Assembly (NCBI RefSeq): GCF_019977275.1
Contig: NZ_AP024650.1
Coordinates: 1,116,001 to 1,180,000 of the forward strand
Reading direction: 5' to 3'
Length of the DNA: 64,000 nucleotides
Origin: Arthrobacter sp. StoSoilB19
GTDB lineage: Bacteria > Actinomycetota > Actinomycetes > Actinomycetales > Micrococcaceae
The translations under genes were made by a program, and so were the position numbers. Positions within the stretch are counted from its first letter, which is position 1. Every line of letters starts with the position of its first letter. The notes beneath the pieces were generated by a model. That model had not been told where the DNA came from, ran no database searches, and was given only the letters and a program-made list of their open reading frames with translations. Positions 1-9,261 of this stretch are shown piece by piece.

Positions 1-491
1 ACGCCGTCCTGGTGGTTGATCCGGCGGGAATCCTGGCCATGCCGCATGGCGAACGCATGTTGTACATCGCACTAACACGTACAACTACTCATCTGGACGT
101 GATTTATCCCTCGGGCTCGTGGCCGCCGATTCTTGGTGGTTCGGACAAGCCGGAGCCACCAATGGCAGTTGACGTTGAACAGCCGCGACAGCCATCCAAA
201 GCTGACGTGAAGATCTTGAGTGATCCAGCTCCCGGAGCCGACTCCGCTACTCCGGATGCCGCATCTACTATCGCGCTTCGTAACCTGGTCTCCGACGTCG
301 TCCCATCCCTTACTGTTGGCGCTGCCCCGGAACATTTTGTGGGGACGGAGATGTCCCGCCTGGATGGAATGCAGCAGGCGATGGCTGAGCATTGGGCCAA
401 GTTCTTCGCATCCCAGCTGCGGGATAACGTGCCGCCCAAGTTGGTTCCAGCTATCGTCGAAGAGCTGGCCCGCATCGCTTCGGAGGAGTGA
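1..491 (+). CDS. UvrD/HelD-like superfamily 1 helicase, C-terminal part
   Basis: The frame is open from the left edge (GCC at base 3) to the TGA at 489-491, so only the last 162 or so residues are in the window. The stretch ERMLYIALTRTTTHLDVIYP is helicase motif VI of UvrD/Rep/HelD-type superfamily 1 enzymes, preceded by the usual VVDPAGI strand. After motif VI comes a tail of about 110 residues, acidic and Pro-rich and then helical, with no recognised domain. HelD/HelR-type enzymes recycle RNA polymerase and UvrD types unwind DNA; the part visible here cannot separate these. The GTG at 12 is internal and not a real start. Confidence 0.7.
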   Translation, partial: AVLVVDPAGILAMPHGERMLYIALTRTTTHLDVIYPSGSWPPILGGSDKPEPPMAVDVEQPRQPSKADVKILSDPAPGADSATPDAASTIALRNLVSDVVPSLTVGAAPEHFVGTEMSRLDGMQQAMAEHWAKFFASQLRDNVPPKLVPAIVEELARIASEE

Positions 492-578
492 ATACTAGGC
501 AGAACTTGACTCAAAATTGAGGCTCCAGCCATAGGTTGGACTGAAAACTCAGCAGACCAACTAGACAGATATCCTTCA

Positions 579-3500
579 GTGGACGATCGGCTCGAAAAGA
601 CCGAGACGCTGAATGCAATGCATCAATTCTCCGCGTGGGGCGGAAAGGTAGGAGAAGCCGTGTCGACAGGCAATGGTGTCTTGGACAAAAAGCTCGCGTT
701 GCAGATGCAACGCTGGCGGGACGACCTGTTGTCGATCGACAGACGTCAGAGGCTTGTCTATTTCCAGCACCCCAAGAGTGGGACTTTCGAAATCGTTGAA
801 CCTGGCTGCTCAGGGGTAGAAGCCTTGGTGGCGGAGGGCGACGTCATGCTCGTCAGCAGTGAACCTGCAGACGATGAAGCGGGTGAATCGGCACAGGCCC
901 TGAGGCTTCCCACGAAAGGTTCACGAACCCTACGCGTCACTGGCAAAACCGCTGCCCAAATCCTGAGCACGTCAAAGCGGCTGCATCAACGCTCGGAACA
1001 AGAATATGCGGACCGCGGGGTATGGACCCTTTATTTGGGCCACGGCATGCTCAATTGGATTGATCCCGCTGACGGAAAGAAAATCTCAAGTCCGTTGCTG
1101 CTTGTGCCCGTCCGTCTAGCCAAGGAGGGAAAGCAGTATGTGTTGAGGCGAACGGAAGACGAACCGGCATTGAACACGGCCCTCGGCCTTAAGCTCAGTA
1201 GGGACTTCGGCCTGGACCTCCCGGAGTTCGAGGTGGATGACCTGAACGTAGCGACGGTACTGTCCGGCGTGCGCAAGGCTATCGCGCAGTACGCAGACTG
1301 GAATGTTGACGAGCGGGTTGTCATGTCCATTTTCAGCTTCCACAAGGAAGCTATGTACCGTGACCTTGAGCAAAACGAAGCCAAGATTGTCGCCAACGGC
1401 ATGATTCAACTCATGGCACTGGGCCCGGAGGCACCGAACTCCGAGGTGTTCGCCTTTGACCCTGTTTCTGACGAAGAGCTGGATTTCCGTCTGCCGCCCG
1501 AAAAGCTCCACAGCATTCTTGACGCCGACGGAAGTCAAAGAAAGTGCATTCTTGCGGCGAGAGAAGGCCGCAGCTTTATCATGGACGGCCCTCCAGGTAC
1601 CGGCAAGAGCCAGACCATTGCCAACATCATCGCTGAGCTCATCGCAACAGGAAAAACGGTGCTGTTTGTCAGTGAAAAGGCGGCCGCCCTCGACGTGGTG
1701 CGCGATCGGCTGACAAGCAGGCAGTTGGATCCATTCCTGCTTGAACTGCATAGCCATAAGGCGACCCGTAAGCAGGTGGTCCAGACGCTTCATGCTGAGC
1801 TCACCCGCCGCCCGGTAGTAAAGAGCTCTTTCTCGGAAACGGACCGATCTCAGCTCATCAAAAGCCGGACCAGGCTAAGCGACCATGCTGACGCAATGAA
1901 CGAGGTCCGAAGCCCGTTAGGACGGAGCCTCTTTGATGTCTTGGGACGGCTGGCTCAGTTAGCAAACGTGGGCGAATACCCTTCTGGGGATCCCAGCAAA
2001 CTTGGCTTGCTGTCTGCGGACGCACTAGCAGACATCCTGCTTGCCGCCGCATCACTGTCGAAAGTGTGGCGCCCGGCTGCAGAAGGAGAATCATTTTCCT
2101 GGCGAGGTCTCGCGGGATCGAGCCTCACACAAGCACAAATCAAGGAGGCCGAGAAGTGTGTGGACGTTCTGGCCCTGGCAACAGAACGCCTCCTGCGGAC
2201 AGTCAGGCTCTTTGACGCACAGATCCCATTCTGGCCTGTTGCCCTCGACGTTGCCGGCGTTCGTTCGCGAGCGGATCTTTCCGCCCATCTCTGTACAAGA
2301 AGGAACGTTCCCCGGCATTGGTATTCCGAGCCCAAATTCACTGATGTTCTTCGAAGGATCGACAGCCTTCAGGCAGAGGACGTCGAATACCAGACCAAAA
2401 AATCTGAAATTGACAGTATTTGCGTGGACAGATGGGACAAGAACGACAAGAGCCTTATAGCCCCGCTTGAAACTTTTCTTGAGCACGATCCGGCAATTTT
2501 CAGTCGTCCTCTTAGCCAATTTCCGTTCGGCCAGCTTAGCGGCATCGAGCTGGGAACTTCCAGGGCTGCCTCCTTACTCGAAGCTCTACTCGACAAGGCC
2601 CAGCAACTAGGTGTGCTTTTCGATGTTGAACCGCAATCACTGACTCTAAACAAATGCCTAGCCCTCTCATCACTCGCAGAGCTCAGCCAACAGGGCAGCC
2701 TGCCGGAACCACATTGGATCAACCCGAGTGTCCAAGGGGCTTTGGACGAAAGCGCGCGAATTCTTGAGGAGCTGGCTGCGATCGTACGCGACCGTCAGTC
2801 GGCAATGGAGTCAACCTTCAGCCCTGAAATCCTCGCATTGGATCTCAAAGGCCTTAAGGCCCGTTTCGAATTGCAACACAGAGGACTGAAAGCCTGGAGT
2901 AAACAAGCCCGGGCGGACAAGAAAACGCTTCGCGAGGTGACCGTTGCCGGGGTCGTCAACAAGGAGATCATTGCCATGCTTGGTGATGCCATCTCTTGGC
3001 AGACAGCACAGGAGAACCTCGCTAACAGCGAGCCCGAATATGGGCCTCGGCTCGGTAGTTATTACCGTGGCACTGCGACTGACTTTGCGAGGATCGCTCA
3101 GGCACTTGAGGTTGCCAGAACGGCTTTGAAGCTGGCCGGAGATGACATAGCGTCCTCCGCGCTGGCCCGGCAGCTGAGCAAAGCCAACACGCCAGACGCA
3201 GAGCTGATCCCTCTGGCGAGAGACGTTGCCAATATGGTGGAGCGCTTCGGTGTCGACACGCATGCACTCTTCGGCACTGTTTTCCATGAACAGGTCGGTG
3301 ATCTGCCACTGACTCACATTTTGGGAATCCTCAAGGCGGCCCAGGAGAACTTTTCGGCCGCGCAAGTTTTGCGGGACCGACTTTCGAAGATGCTGGGCGA
3401 GACGGCAACACCGGTTGCGGCCAGTGCGGTTCTCCGGCAGATCGATGCGTTGGACGCGATGGATGAGAAAACCGCCGAACGTTCGCGGCACGATTCCGAG

Positions 3501-6137
3501 GTATTGGGCAAGCGATACAGTCCACGGAAAACAGACTGGGCAGCGGTGCGAGCCGACTACGATTGGATCGCAGCCTTGCGCAGAATCGTCGGAGGACCAA
3601 TCGAGGATGACGATGTTTGGTTCGTTGAGGAGTTCGACGCTTCCGACCTTGATTTGGCAGAAGGCCTTTCCTCCTGGCTGGAAGCCCGAGACAAGCTGGT
3701 CGGCTTCTTTGATGCCGAGCGCTCGACCGAGCTCCGCGCCGAACTGAACCATGACCTTGAATACGCAGAGGAACTCCTTGCTGCCCTTGGTTTTAACCCG
3801 GCTGCTGATATCGATGTTTGGTTCGAATATAAAAGGCTCTTTGCTGCTCTTTCCGATGCCGGAGTGCCTGAGACGCTGACAGCCCTGTGCGACAGCCATG
3901 CGCCAGCGGACCAAGTAGTGTCAGCAATTGAAAGGGCTGCGCTGGAACCTTGGGCAGAAAGCATCATTGAAGGGGACGACAGGCTATCGGAACACCGTGC
4001 GTCCGGCCGCGAAAGCCTACTGAAACAGTTCAAGGAATTGGACGGAAACCTAATCGTCAATGCTTACGCCGACGTCGTAACGGCCTGTGTTGCCCGACGT
4101 CCACGCAGCATGGCCGGCCCTGCGGCAGTCATCGCGCACGAGGCCAACAAGAAGTCCCGTCACAAGCCCATTAGGCGGTTGCTGGAAGAAACCGGCTCTA
4201 TAGTCCAGGGGCTGAAGCCCTGTTTCATGATGAGTCCTCTTTCCGTATCGCAGTATCTTCCTGCAGGGTTCGTCTTCGATGTCGTTATCTTCGATGAGGC
4301 CTCTCAGGTCATGCCCGCGGATTCCGTCAATTGCATCTACAGGGGCAAACAGCTGATCGTGGCTGGGGACCAGCGACAGCTCCCGCCAACGTCCTTCTTC
4401 TCGGCTGCAGATATTGAAAGCGACGACGAAGATGAACCGGACAACTTCGATAGCGTCTTGGACCTATGTAAGGCTTCGGGGGCTATGGTGTCCCTGCCGC
4501 TCTCATGGCACTACCGCAGCCTTCATGAAGATCTCATTACCTATTCGAACTACCGGATTTACGAGGGGAAACTCAATACATTCCCTGGCGCCACCCAGGA
4601 AGCTGACGACCTCGGGGTACATCACGAATTCGTTCAGGGTATCTATCAGCGAGGAGCTGGTAGCAAGAATCCCATTGAAGCAGAGCGCGTTGTGGACCGT
4701 GTCCTTGAACACCGCCGCGTTAACCCGGACCTCTCGCTCGGAGTCGTAACGTTCTCTACACAACAAGCCGAGGCTGTTTCCGAAGCTATTGAACGTCGCG
4801 CAGAACTAGAGCCGCTGCTTACGGGTCTCATGGAAGACCATGATCGACTCCGCGGGTTCTTTGTGAAGAATCTCGAGTCCGTCCAGGGCGACGAGCGAGA
4901 CATCATCATCTTCAGTATTGGCTACGGGCCCGATGACGCGGGAAAGCTGGCAATGAACTTCGGACCCCTGACTCGGAAAGGCGGCGAACGGAGACTAAAC
5001 GTGGCAATCACGCGCGCACGCCGAAGGGTCGAAGTAGTCAGCTCATTCCATGCTGGAGACATGTCTGACGGCGCGTCAGCAGGAAATCGTCACCTGAAGA
5101 ATTATCTGGACTTTGCTGCCCGGGGCCGAGCGGCCTTAGCCTCTGACATATCCGGATCTGTGGGGGATGCCGAGAGCCCCTTTGAAGAGGAAGTCCTTCG
5201 CGTAATCAGGGCATGGGGTTACGACGCCGTGTCTCAGGTTGGGGCTGGTGGCTACAGGATAGATATAGGGGTTCGTCATCCTGACAAGCCCGGGAGCTTC
5301 ATGCTGGGCATCGAGTGCGACGGAGCCGCTTATCATTCGGCAAAGAGCGCGCGTGACAGAGACCGCCTGAGGGAATCTGTGCTGCGGGGGCTCGGGTGGG
5401 ATATCTATCGGATCTGGGGTTTGAGCTGGTACAGAGACCGGTCCACACAGGAGATCGCTCTGAAGCAGGCAATTGCGGACGCTGTGAGTGGGAACCACGG
5501 CGTTCCGGCTATTGCTCAGGCGGCGGAAAGTACCGGGCCCATGGAGTATGAAGAGATAGACCTGTCCGCCCCGCCCGCCTGGACGGTGCCATACACCTCC
5601 GCCTCAAAGCCTGCGCACCGGTATTGGTACCAGCCGGGAGATGCCGACGCTCTTACAGACCTCATCCAGTATGCGGCCCACGTCGTTAGCGTCGAAGCAC
5701 CGCTGCACGTAGATACCTTTCACACTCGGTTGCGGGAGCACTGGGGAGCCGGCGCCATTGGTCCGCGCGCCAAAATCAACATTGAAAGAGCATTATCACT
5801 TGCCAAAGTTAGCGGCATGAAAGTGAAGCTCGATAAAGAAGGCTTTATCCGAGTCGATGGCGCAAACGCAGTAAACGTACGACGACCAACGGGACAAAGT
5901 GACATTCGTAAAGCGGGTGCAATCCCGCCTGAAGAGTTCGATGAGGCCGTACGTCTCGTAGTTGCTGACTCAATAGTCATTACAGAAGAAGAGTTACTCG
6001 TCGCCGTCCGTAATGTCTTCGGCTGGGCACGACGAGGCCCCGATATCCAGAATGCACTTCAGCGGAGCCTTCGGAGAGCCGTAAAGAAGGGTTACTGCCT
6101 GCGCCGGCCAGACGGCTCATACGAGACTGCGCAATAA
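579..6137 (+). CDS. Hhe-type giant defence protein: DUF4011, SF1 helicase, PD-(D/E)xK nuclease, DUF3320
   Basis: This 1852-residue protein has an N-terminal DUF4011 region (about 45-330), then Walker A GPPGTGKS at 337-344. About 900 residues of mainly helical insertion follow before Walker B FDEASQ (near 1239), GDQRQLPPTSFF (near 1272) and motif VI NVAITRARRR (near 1473). A nuclease domain of the MTES_1575/Vsr-like PD-(D/E)xK class occupies about 1533-1620 (SPFEEEVL, RIDIGV, GIECDGAAYH), and a DUF3320 region ends the protein. This domain order is that of the antiphage protein called Hhe. It probably unwinds and cuts invading DNA, which is inferred from the family. The start is GTG without a clear Shine-Dalgarno; an ATG 13 codons in is an alternative. 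A terminator hairpin follows. Confidence 0.85.
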   Translation: MDDRLEKTETLNAMHQFSAWGGKVGEAVSTGNGVLDKKLALQMQRWRDDLLSIDRRQRLVYFQHPKSGTFEIVEPGCSGVEALVAEGDVMLVSSEPADDEAGESAQALRLPTKGSRTLRVTGKTAAQILSTSKRLHQRSEQEYADRGVWTLYLGHGMLNWIDPADGKKISSPLLLVPVRLAKEGKQYVLRRTEDEPALNTALGLKLSRDFGLDLPEFEVDDLNVATVLSGVRKAIAQYADWNVDERVVMSIFSFHKEAMYRDLEQNEAKIVANGMIQLMALGPEAPNSEVFAFDPVSDEELDFRLPPEKLHSILDADGSQRKCILAAREGRSFIMDGPPGTGKSQTIANIIAELIATGKTVLFVSEKAAALDVVRDRLTSRQLDPFLLELHSHKATRKQVVQTLHAELTRRPVVKSSFSETDRSQLIKSRTRLSDHADAMNEVRSPLGRSLFDVLGRLAQLANVGEYPSGDPSKLGLLSADALADILLAAASLSKVWRPAAEGESFSWRGLAGSSLTQAQIKEAEKCVDVLALATERLLRTVRLFDAQIPFWPVALDVAGVRSRADLSAHLCTRRNVPRHWYSEPKFTDVLRRIDSLQAEDVEYQTKKSEIDSICVDRWDKNDKSLIAPLETFLEHDPAIFSRPLSQFPFGQLSGIELGTSRAASLLEALLDKAQQLGVLFDVEPQSLTLNKCLALSSLAELSQQGSLPEPHWINPSVQGALDESARILEELAAIVRDRQSAMESTFSPEILALDLKGLKARFELQHRGLKAWSKQARADKKTLREVTVAGVVNKEIIAMLGDAISWQTAQENLANSEPEYGPRLGSYYRGTATDFARIAQALEVARTALKLAGDDIASSALARQLSKANTPDAELIPLARDVANMVERFGVDTHALFGTVFHEQVGDLPLTHILGILKAAQENFSAAQVLRDRLSKMLGETATPVAASAVLRQIDALDAMDEKTAERSRHDSEVLGKRYSPRKTDWAAVRADYDWIAALRRIVGGPIEDDDVWFVEEFDASDLDLAEGLSSWLEARDKLVGFFDAERSTELRAELNHDLEYAEELLAALGFNPAADIDVWFEYKRLFAALSDAGVPETLTALCDSHAPADQVVSAIERAALEPWAESIIEGDDRLSEHRASGRESLLKQFKELDGNLIVNAYADVVTACVARRPRSMAGPAAVIAHEANKKSRHKPIRRLLEETGSIVQGLKPCFMMSPLSVSQYLPAGFVFDVVIFDEASQVMPADSVNCIYRGKQLIVAGDQRQLPPTSFFSAADIESDDEDEPDNFDSVLDLCKASGAMVSLPLSWHYRSLHEDLITYSNYRIYEGKLNTFPGATQEADDLGVHHEFVQGIYQRGAGSKNPIEAERVVDRVLEHRRVNPDLSLGVVTFSTQQAEAVSEAIERRAELEPLLTGLMEDHDRLRGFFVKNLESVQGDERDIIIFSIGYGPDDAGKLAMNFGPLTRKGGERRLNVAITRARRRVEVVSSFHAGDMSDGASAGNRHLKNYLDFAARGRAALASDISGSVGDAESPFEEEVLRVIRAWGYDAVSQVGAGGYRIDIGVRHPDKPGSFMLGIECDGAAYHSAKSARDRDRLRESVLRGLGWDIYRIWGLSWYRDRSTQEIALKQAIADAVSGNHGVPAIAQAAESTGPMEYEEIDLSAPPAWTVPYTSASKPAHRYWYQPGDADALTDLIQYAAHVVSVEAPLHVDTFHTRLREHWGAGAIGPRAKINIERALSLAKVSGMKVKLDKEGFIRVDGANAVNVRRPTGQSDIRKAGAIPPEEFDEAVRLVVADSIVITEEELLVAVRNVFGWARRGPDIQNALQRSLRRAVKKGYCLRRPDGSYETAQ

Positions 6138-6148
6138 GGTGCGTTTAA

Positions 6149-6180
6149 AGCGCCCGCCAGGCGCCATCTTGGCGGGCGCT
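6149..6180 (+). terminator. Intrinsic-terminator-like hairpin after the giant helicase gene
   Basis: AGCGCCCGCCA (6149-6159) and TGGCGGGCGCT (6170-6180) form a perfect 11-bp stem with a 10-nt loop, 12 bases after the stop codon. The downstream U-run is weak, as is common in high-GC actinobacteria. It separates the helicase-nuclease gene from the DUF262 fusion gene. Confidence 0.75.
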
Positions 6181-6310
6181 TCATGCTCATGATTTGGCAG
6201 GGGTGAGCAAATCAAGCACATCGAGCCTTCCTCAAGACGCACAGGGCGGGGTGTGAATACTCGATCGATGTATTCTCATCCCTAAGCACTAAGACTCTAA
6301 GGAGACGCTT

Positions 6311-8926
6311 GTGGTTCGAGCGGAAAATGGGACGCTGGCGGGCGTTCTAGAAGGCAAGAAGCAGTACCAGGTTCCTCTGTATCAGCGGGTGTACTCGTGG
6401 GGGAAGAAGCAGCTCGACCAGTTGTGGTCAGACGTCGTGGAGCTGGAGCGGACCCTTGTCGACGACCCGAAGGCCTCTCATTTCATCGGGTCCCTCGTCC
6501 TGGCGAGCAGCCCTGATTTCGGGGCTATCGGCGTCAATAAGTTTCTTGTCGTTGACGGCCAGCAGCGCCTGACCACTCTGACTCTTCTCCTGGCTGCACT
6601 TCGGGACCACTTGATCGAAACCGGGGAAACTGACCGAGCTGGCGGCATCGATGCCCAATACCTCATCAACGTTTACGACAAGGGCAAGCCACTCAAGGTG
6701 ATGCCGACGCAGACAGACCGGCCCGCCTATATGGCTGTTCTCAACCGTGCTCCTCAGGCCGGCGGTGAGGATACCATCGGCGACGCCTACCGATTCTTCC
6801 GCTCGAAGATCGCGGCCGCTGACGACCCAGACGATCCACACGACCTCTATCTGCTCGAGGCCGCCGTCGTCCGCGGACTCGCGCTCGTCGTCGTTACCGC
6901 CGAACCGTCAGACAACGCACACCGCATCTTCGAGTCCCTGAACAATACCGGTCTTCGCCTGACACAAAGTGACTTGCTCAAGAACTACCTGTTTATGAGG
7001 CTCGGTGACCGCGCAGAAACCGTCTATGACAATATTTGGCTTCCACTAGAGAAAAAGCTTGACTCTGAAAACCTCGAGTTGTTGTTTTGGCTCGATCTCG
7101 CTCAACGCGACGAACGGGCAAAACAGTCTGATACATACGTAGGACAGCAAAAGCGGCTCGAGAAACTCAAGACCATCGACGAGGTAGAGGCTGAGGTAGT
7201 TCGTATAGCCCGATTGGGCGACGTGCTCGCTACGATTCTCAACCCTGCGGAGGAGAGACATACCGAGATTCGCAGGCGCCTCACCAGAATCAAGGCGTGG
7301 GGTTCGACCACTGCGTATCCCGTGGTCATGCAGATCCTCGCCCGACGCGCCGCCGGCACCGCTGCCAATGACCAAGTGGTTCGCGCGTTGACTTATCTCG
7401 AGTCCTACTTCGTGCGGCGGATCATCATCGGACGCGCTACCGCCAACCTGAACCGGACACTGCTCCAAGCTGTTGGTGCGATCAGTGGTGCCGAGGACAT
7501 CGACAAGGCACTACGCGACTACCTGTCCCAGGGTCGAAAATACTTTGCAACCGATCAGCAGGTCCGAGAGGCTGCCCGGGCTGTCGCCTTCTACTGGCAG
7601 GGCCGTGGGACACAGAAAAAGCTGATCCTGCAGTGGCTTGAAGAAGCCTACCGCCCGAAGGAGATCGTCGACCTTGACCCAAGGCACCTGACCATCGAGC
7701 ATGTCTTGCCCCAGACTATGACTGAGCCCGTACGGGAAGCGTTCGCAGAGGGTTTCGACGCAGACGCAGACATTGATTACGAGCATGAGCGCGTCGTACA
7801 CACCCTTGGCAACCTGACTCTCAGTGGGTACAACAGCGAGCTCAGCAACAAGCCGTTCCACGAGAAGCGGGAGTTGCTGGCTAAGAGCGGCGTTTCGATG
7901 AATCAAGCGATTGCCACGCACGCAACATGGGGTGCCAAGGAGATCAACGCGCGCAGCTCCGAATTGGCAGAGAAGATCATCGATTTATGGCCAGGCCCTG
8001 ACGAAAGCATTATTGCTGTGGGCGAGGAGCCGTCAGCTCTGCGGAGCCAAATTGCTGCGGTCGTAGCGGAGATCCCGGCCGGCCGATGGAGCTCCTATGG
8101 GGATGTCGCCATCGTGGCGAACACCTGGCCGCAACCACTGGCCGGAATACTTGCGAGCTATCCGATAGCGAACGCCTGGCGAGTCCTGCAAAGTGGCGGA
8201 ACCATCTCGCCTGGTTTCCGCTGGCTCGAGCCCCGCCGCAATGATGACCCACGGGCGGTTCTCGAGGAGGAAGGAATTCGATTCGATGCTGAAGGACGCG
8301 CGGATCGCGACCAATTTATGGGTGCAGAGGAGCTTGCTAACGCGGCAGGTCTAGACGTCGACGAGAATGTGATTTCTGCACGACGCAATAGGGTGACCGG
8401 TCAGGCTCGCGCGGGAAACAACGTGGCGCTGAAGAACGCACAGCTGGACTTCTTCGAGCGAGTACGAAACTTCGGGCTCGCTAATGCAATCAACATCAGG
8501 ACGTGGCGTAAACCATCACCACAAAACTGGTATGACGTGAGCCTGGGGGATTCCCGTGCTGTCATCTCGCTTTCGGTTAACTCGCAGAGCAAGCTCGTAA
8601 CCGCGCAATTCTGGATCAATAACGACAAGGGTCTTTACGGGGAGTTACTTGCCCAGCGCACCGCTATCGAAGCCGCTCTAGGGTTTGAGGTGGAGTGGGA
8701 CGACAAGCCCGACCGCAAGGCCTCCAAGCTTGTCAGCAGGCGGCCCGGTGATTTCCTTGATGAAGCACAGTTTCAGGAGCTTGTGGAATGGCTCGTGACG
8801 AGGGCCGACAAGTTTGCACAGGTATTGGCGAAGTACCTGCAAAACCGAGACCTGCAAGGGGTCGGGGAAGAGCAACTCGTCTTGGAGTGGGAACCGGACC
8901 TGGCGCAACAGTCCCCGGAAGGTTGA
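6311..8926 (+). CDS. DUF262-DUF1524(HNH)-alkyltransferase-like-DUF4268 fusion, GmrSD-like restriction protein
   Basis: This 871-residue protein has four recognisable parts. DUF262 (about 10-230) carries PLYQRVYSW (22-30) and the nucleotide-site motif DGQQR (82-86). DUF1524 (about 400-560) carries the HNH-type motif IEHVLPQ (near 461-467) and NLTLSGYN. A third part (about 575-670) resembles the DNA-binding domain of O6-methylguanine methyltransferases and ATL proteins (GRWSSYGDVA and NAWRVLQSGGTIS). A DUF4268 domain (about 705-850) closes it. The catalytic Cys of the PCHR motif is replaced in NAWRV, so the third part can only bind, not dealkylate. DUF262/DUF1524 proteins of the GmrSD/BrxU type cut modified phage DNA. 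TAAGGAG seven bases before the GTG fixes the start. Confidence 0.85.
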   Translation: MVRAENGTLAGVLEGKKQYQVPLYQRVYSWGKKQLDQLWSDVVELERTLVDDPKASHFIGSLVLASSPDFGAIGVNKFLVVDGQQRLTTLTLLLAALRDHLIETGETDRAGGIDAQYLINVYDKGKPLKVMPTQTDRPAYMAVLNRAPQAGGEDTIGDAYRFFRSKIAAADDPDDPHDLYLLEAAVVRGLALVVVTAEPSDNAHRIFESLNNTGLRLTQSDLLKNYLFMRLGDRAETVYDNIWLPLEKKLDSENLELLFWLDLAQRDERAKQSDTYVGQQKRLEKLKTIDEVEAEVVRIARLGDVLATILNPAEERHTEIRRRLTRIKAWGSTTAYPVVMQILARRAAGTAANDQVVRALTYLESYFVRRIIIGRATANLNRTLLQAVGAISGAEDIDKALRDYLSQGRKYFATDQQVREAARAVAFYWQGRGTQKKLILQWLEEAYRPKEIVDLDPRHLTIEHVLPQTMTEPVREAFAEGFDADADIDYEHERVVHTLGNLTLSGYNSELSNKPFHEKRELLAKSGVSMNQAIATHATWGAKEINARSSELAEKIIDLWPGPDESIIAVGEEPSALRSQIAAVVAEIPAGRWSSYGDVAIVANTWPQPLAGILASYPIANAWRVLQSGGTISPGFRWLEPRRNDDPRAVLEEEGIRFDAEGRADRDQFMGAEELANAAGLDVDENVISARRNRVTGQARAGNNVALKNAQLDFFERVRNFGLANAINIRTWRKPSPQNWYDVSLGDSRAVISLSVNSQSKLVTAQFWINNDKGLYGELLAQRTAIEAALGFEVEWDDKPDRKASKLVSRRPGDFLDEAQFQELVEWLVTRADKFAQVLAKYLQNRDLQGVGEEQLVLEWEPDLAQQSPEG

Positions 8927-8955
8927 TCATGAACTAGCAGGGCTCGTGCCCGTTG

Positions 8956-9150
8956 CTACTCCTTCTGCATCTTGTCTATTACTGCCGCTACCTTGCGGTA
9001 GGTCTCTTTGGCTTCAGGGCTTGTTGCTGCACGATAAATTCTCTTCCCGTCCACAAGCAGCTTCTCGGCCTTGGCCTGCATCTCCGGGTCCTTGGCGAGA
9101 ACGTAAAGTCTGGTAGTGGCGGCTTTAGCCTTTTGTCCGACGTCCTTCAT
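8956..9150 (-). CDS. Small charged helical protein, possibly frameshifted at its start
   Basis: The 64-residue product is rich in Lys, Ala and Glu and predicted to be fully helical, with segments such as QAKAEKLLVDGKRIYRA. No domain is recognised. The reading frame continues upstream of the ATG without a stop as ADKAAAA, while a start in another frame (ATG GCC GGC AAG) sits just before it. Losing one G at about 9170 would explain this, giving an ancestral MAGKADKAAAAMKDV start. It lies convergent to the DUF262 fusion gene and downstream of the Ala/Gly-rich gene on the same strand. Whether the protein is made is uncertain. Confidence 0.45.
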   Translation of the reverse strand: MKDVGQKAKAATTRLYVLAKDPEMQAKAEKLLVDGKRIYRAATSPEAKETYRKVAAVIDKMQKE

Positions 9151-9261
9151 CGCGGCTGCGGCTTTGTCTGCTTGCCGGCCATGGTCTGCTCCATGTCTGC
9201 GATGGCTGTTCTTATCAGGTAAACGTGCACAAAACCGATGAGCGCTCTGCGCACCGACACC

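Noticed and set aside
2811..3914. 367-codon minus-strand frame inside the giant helicase gene
   Set aside because: The plus strand is one continuous 1852-codon gene with domains on both sides of this stretch.
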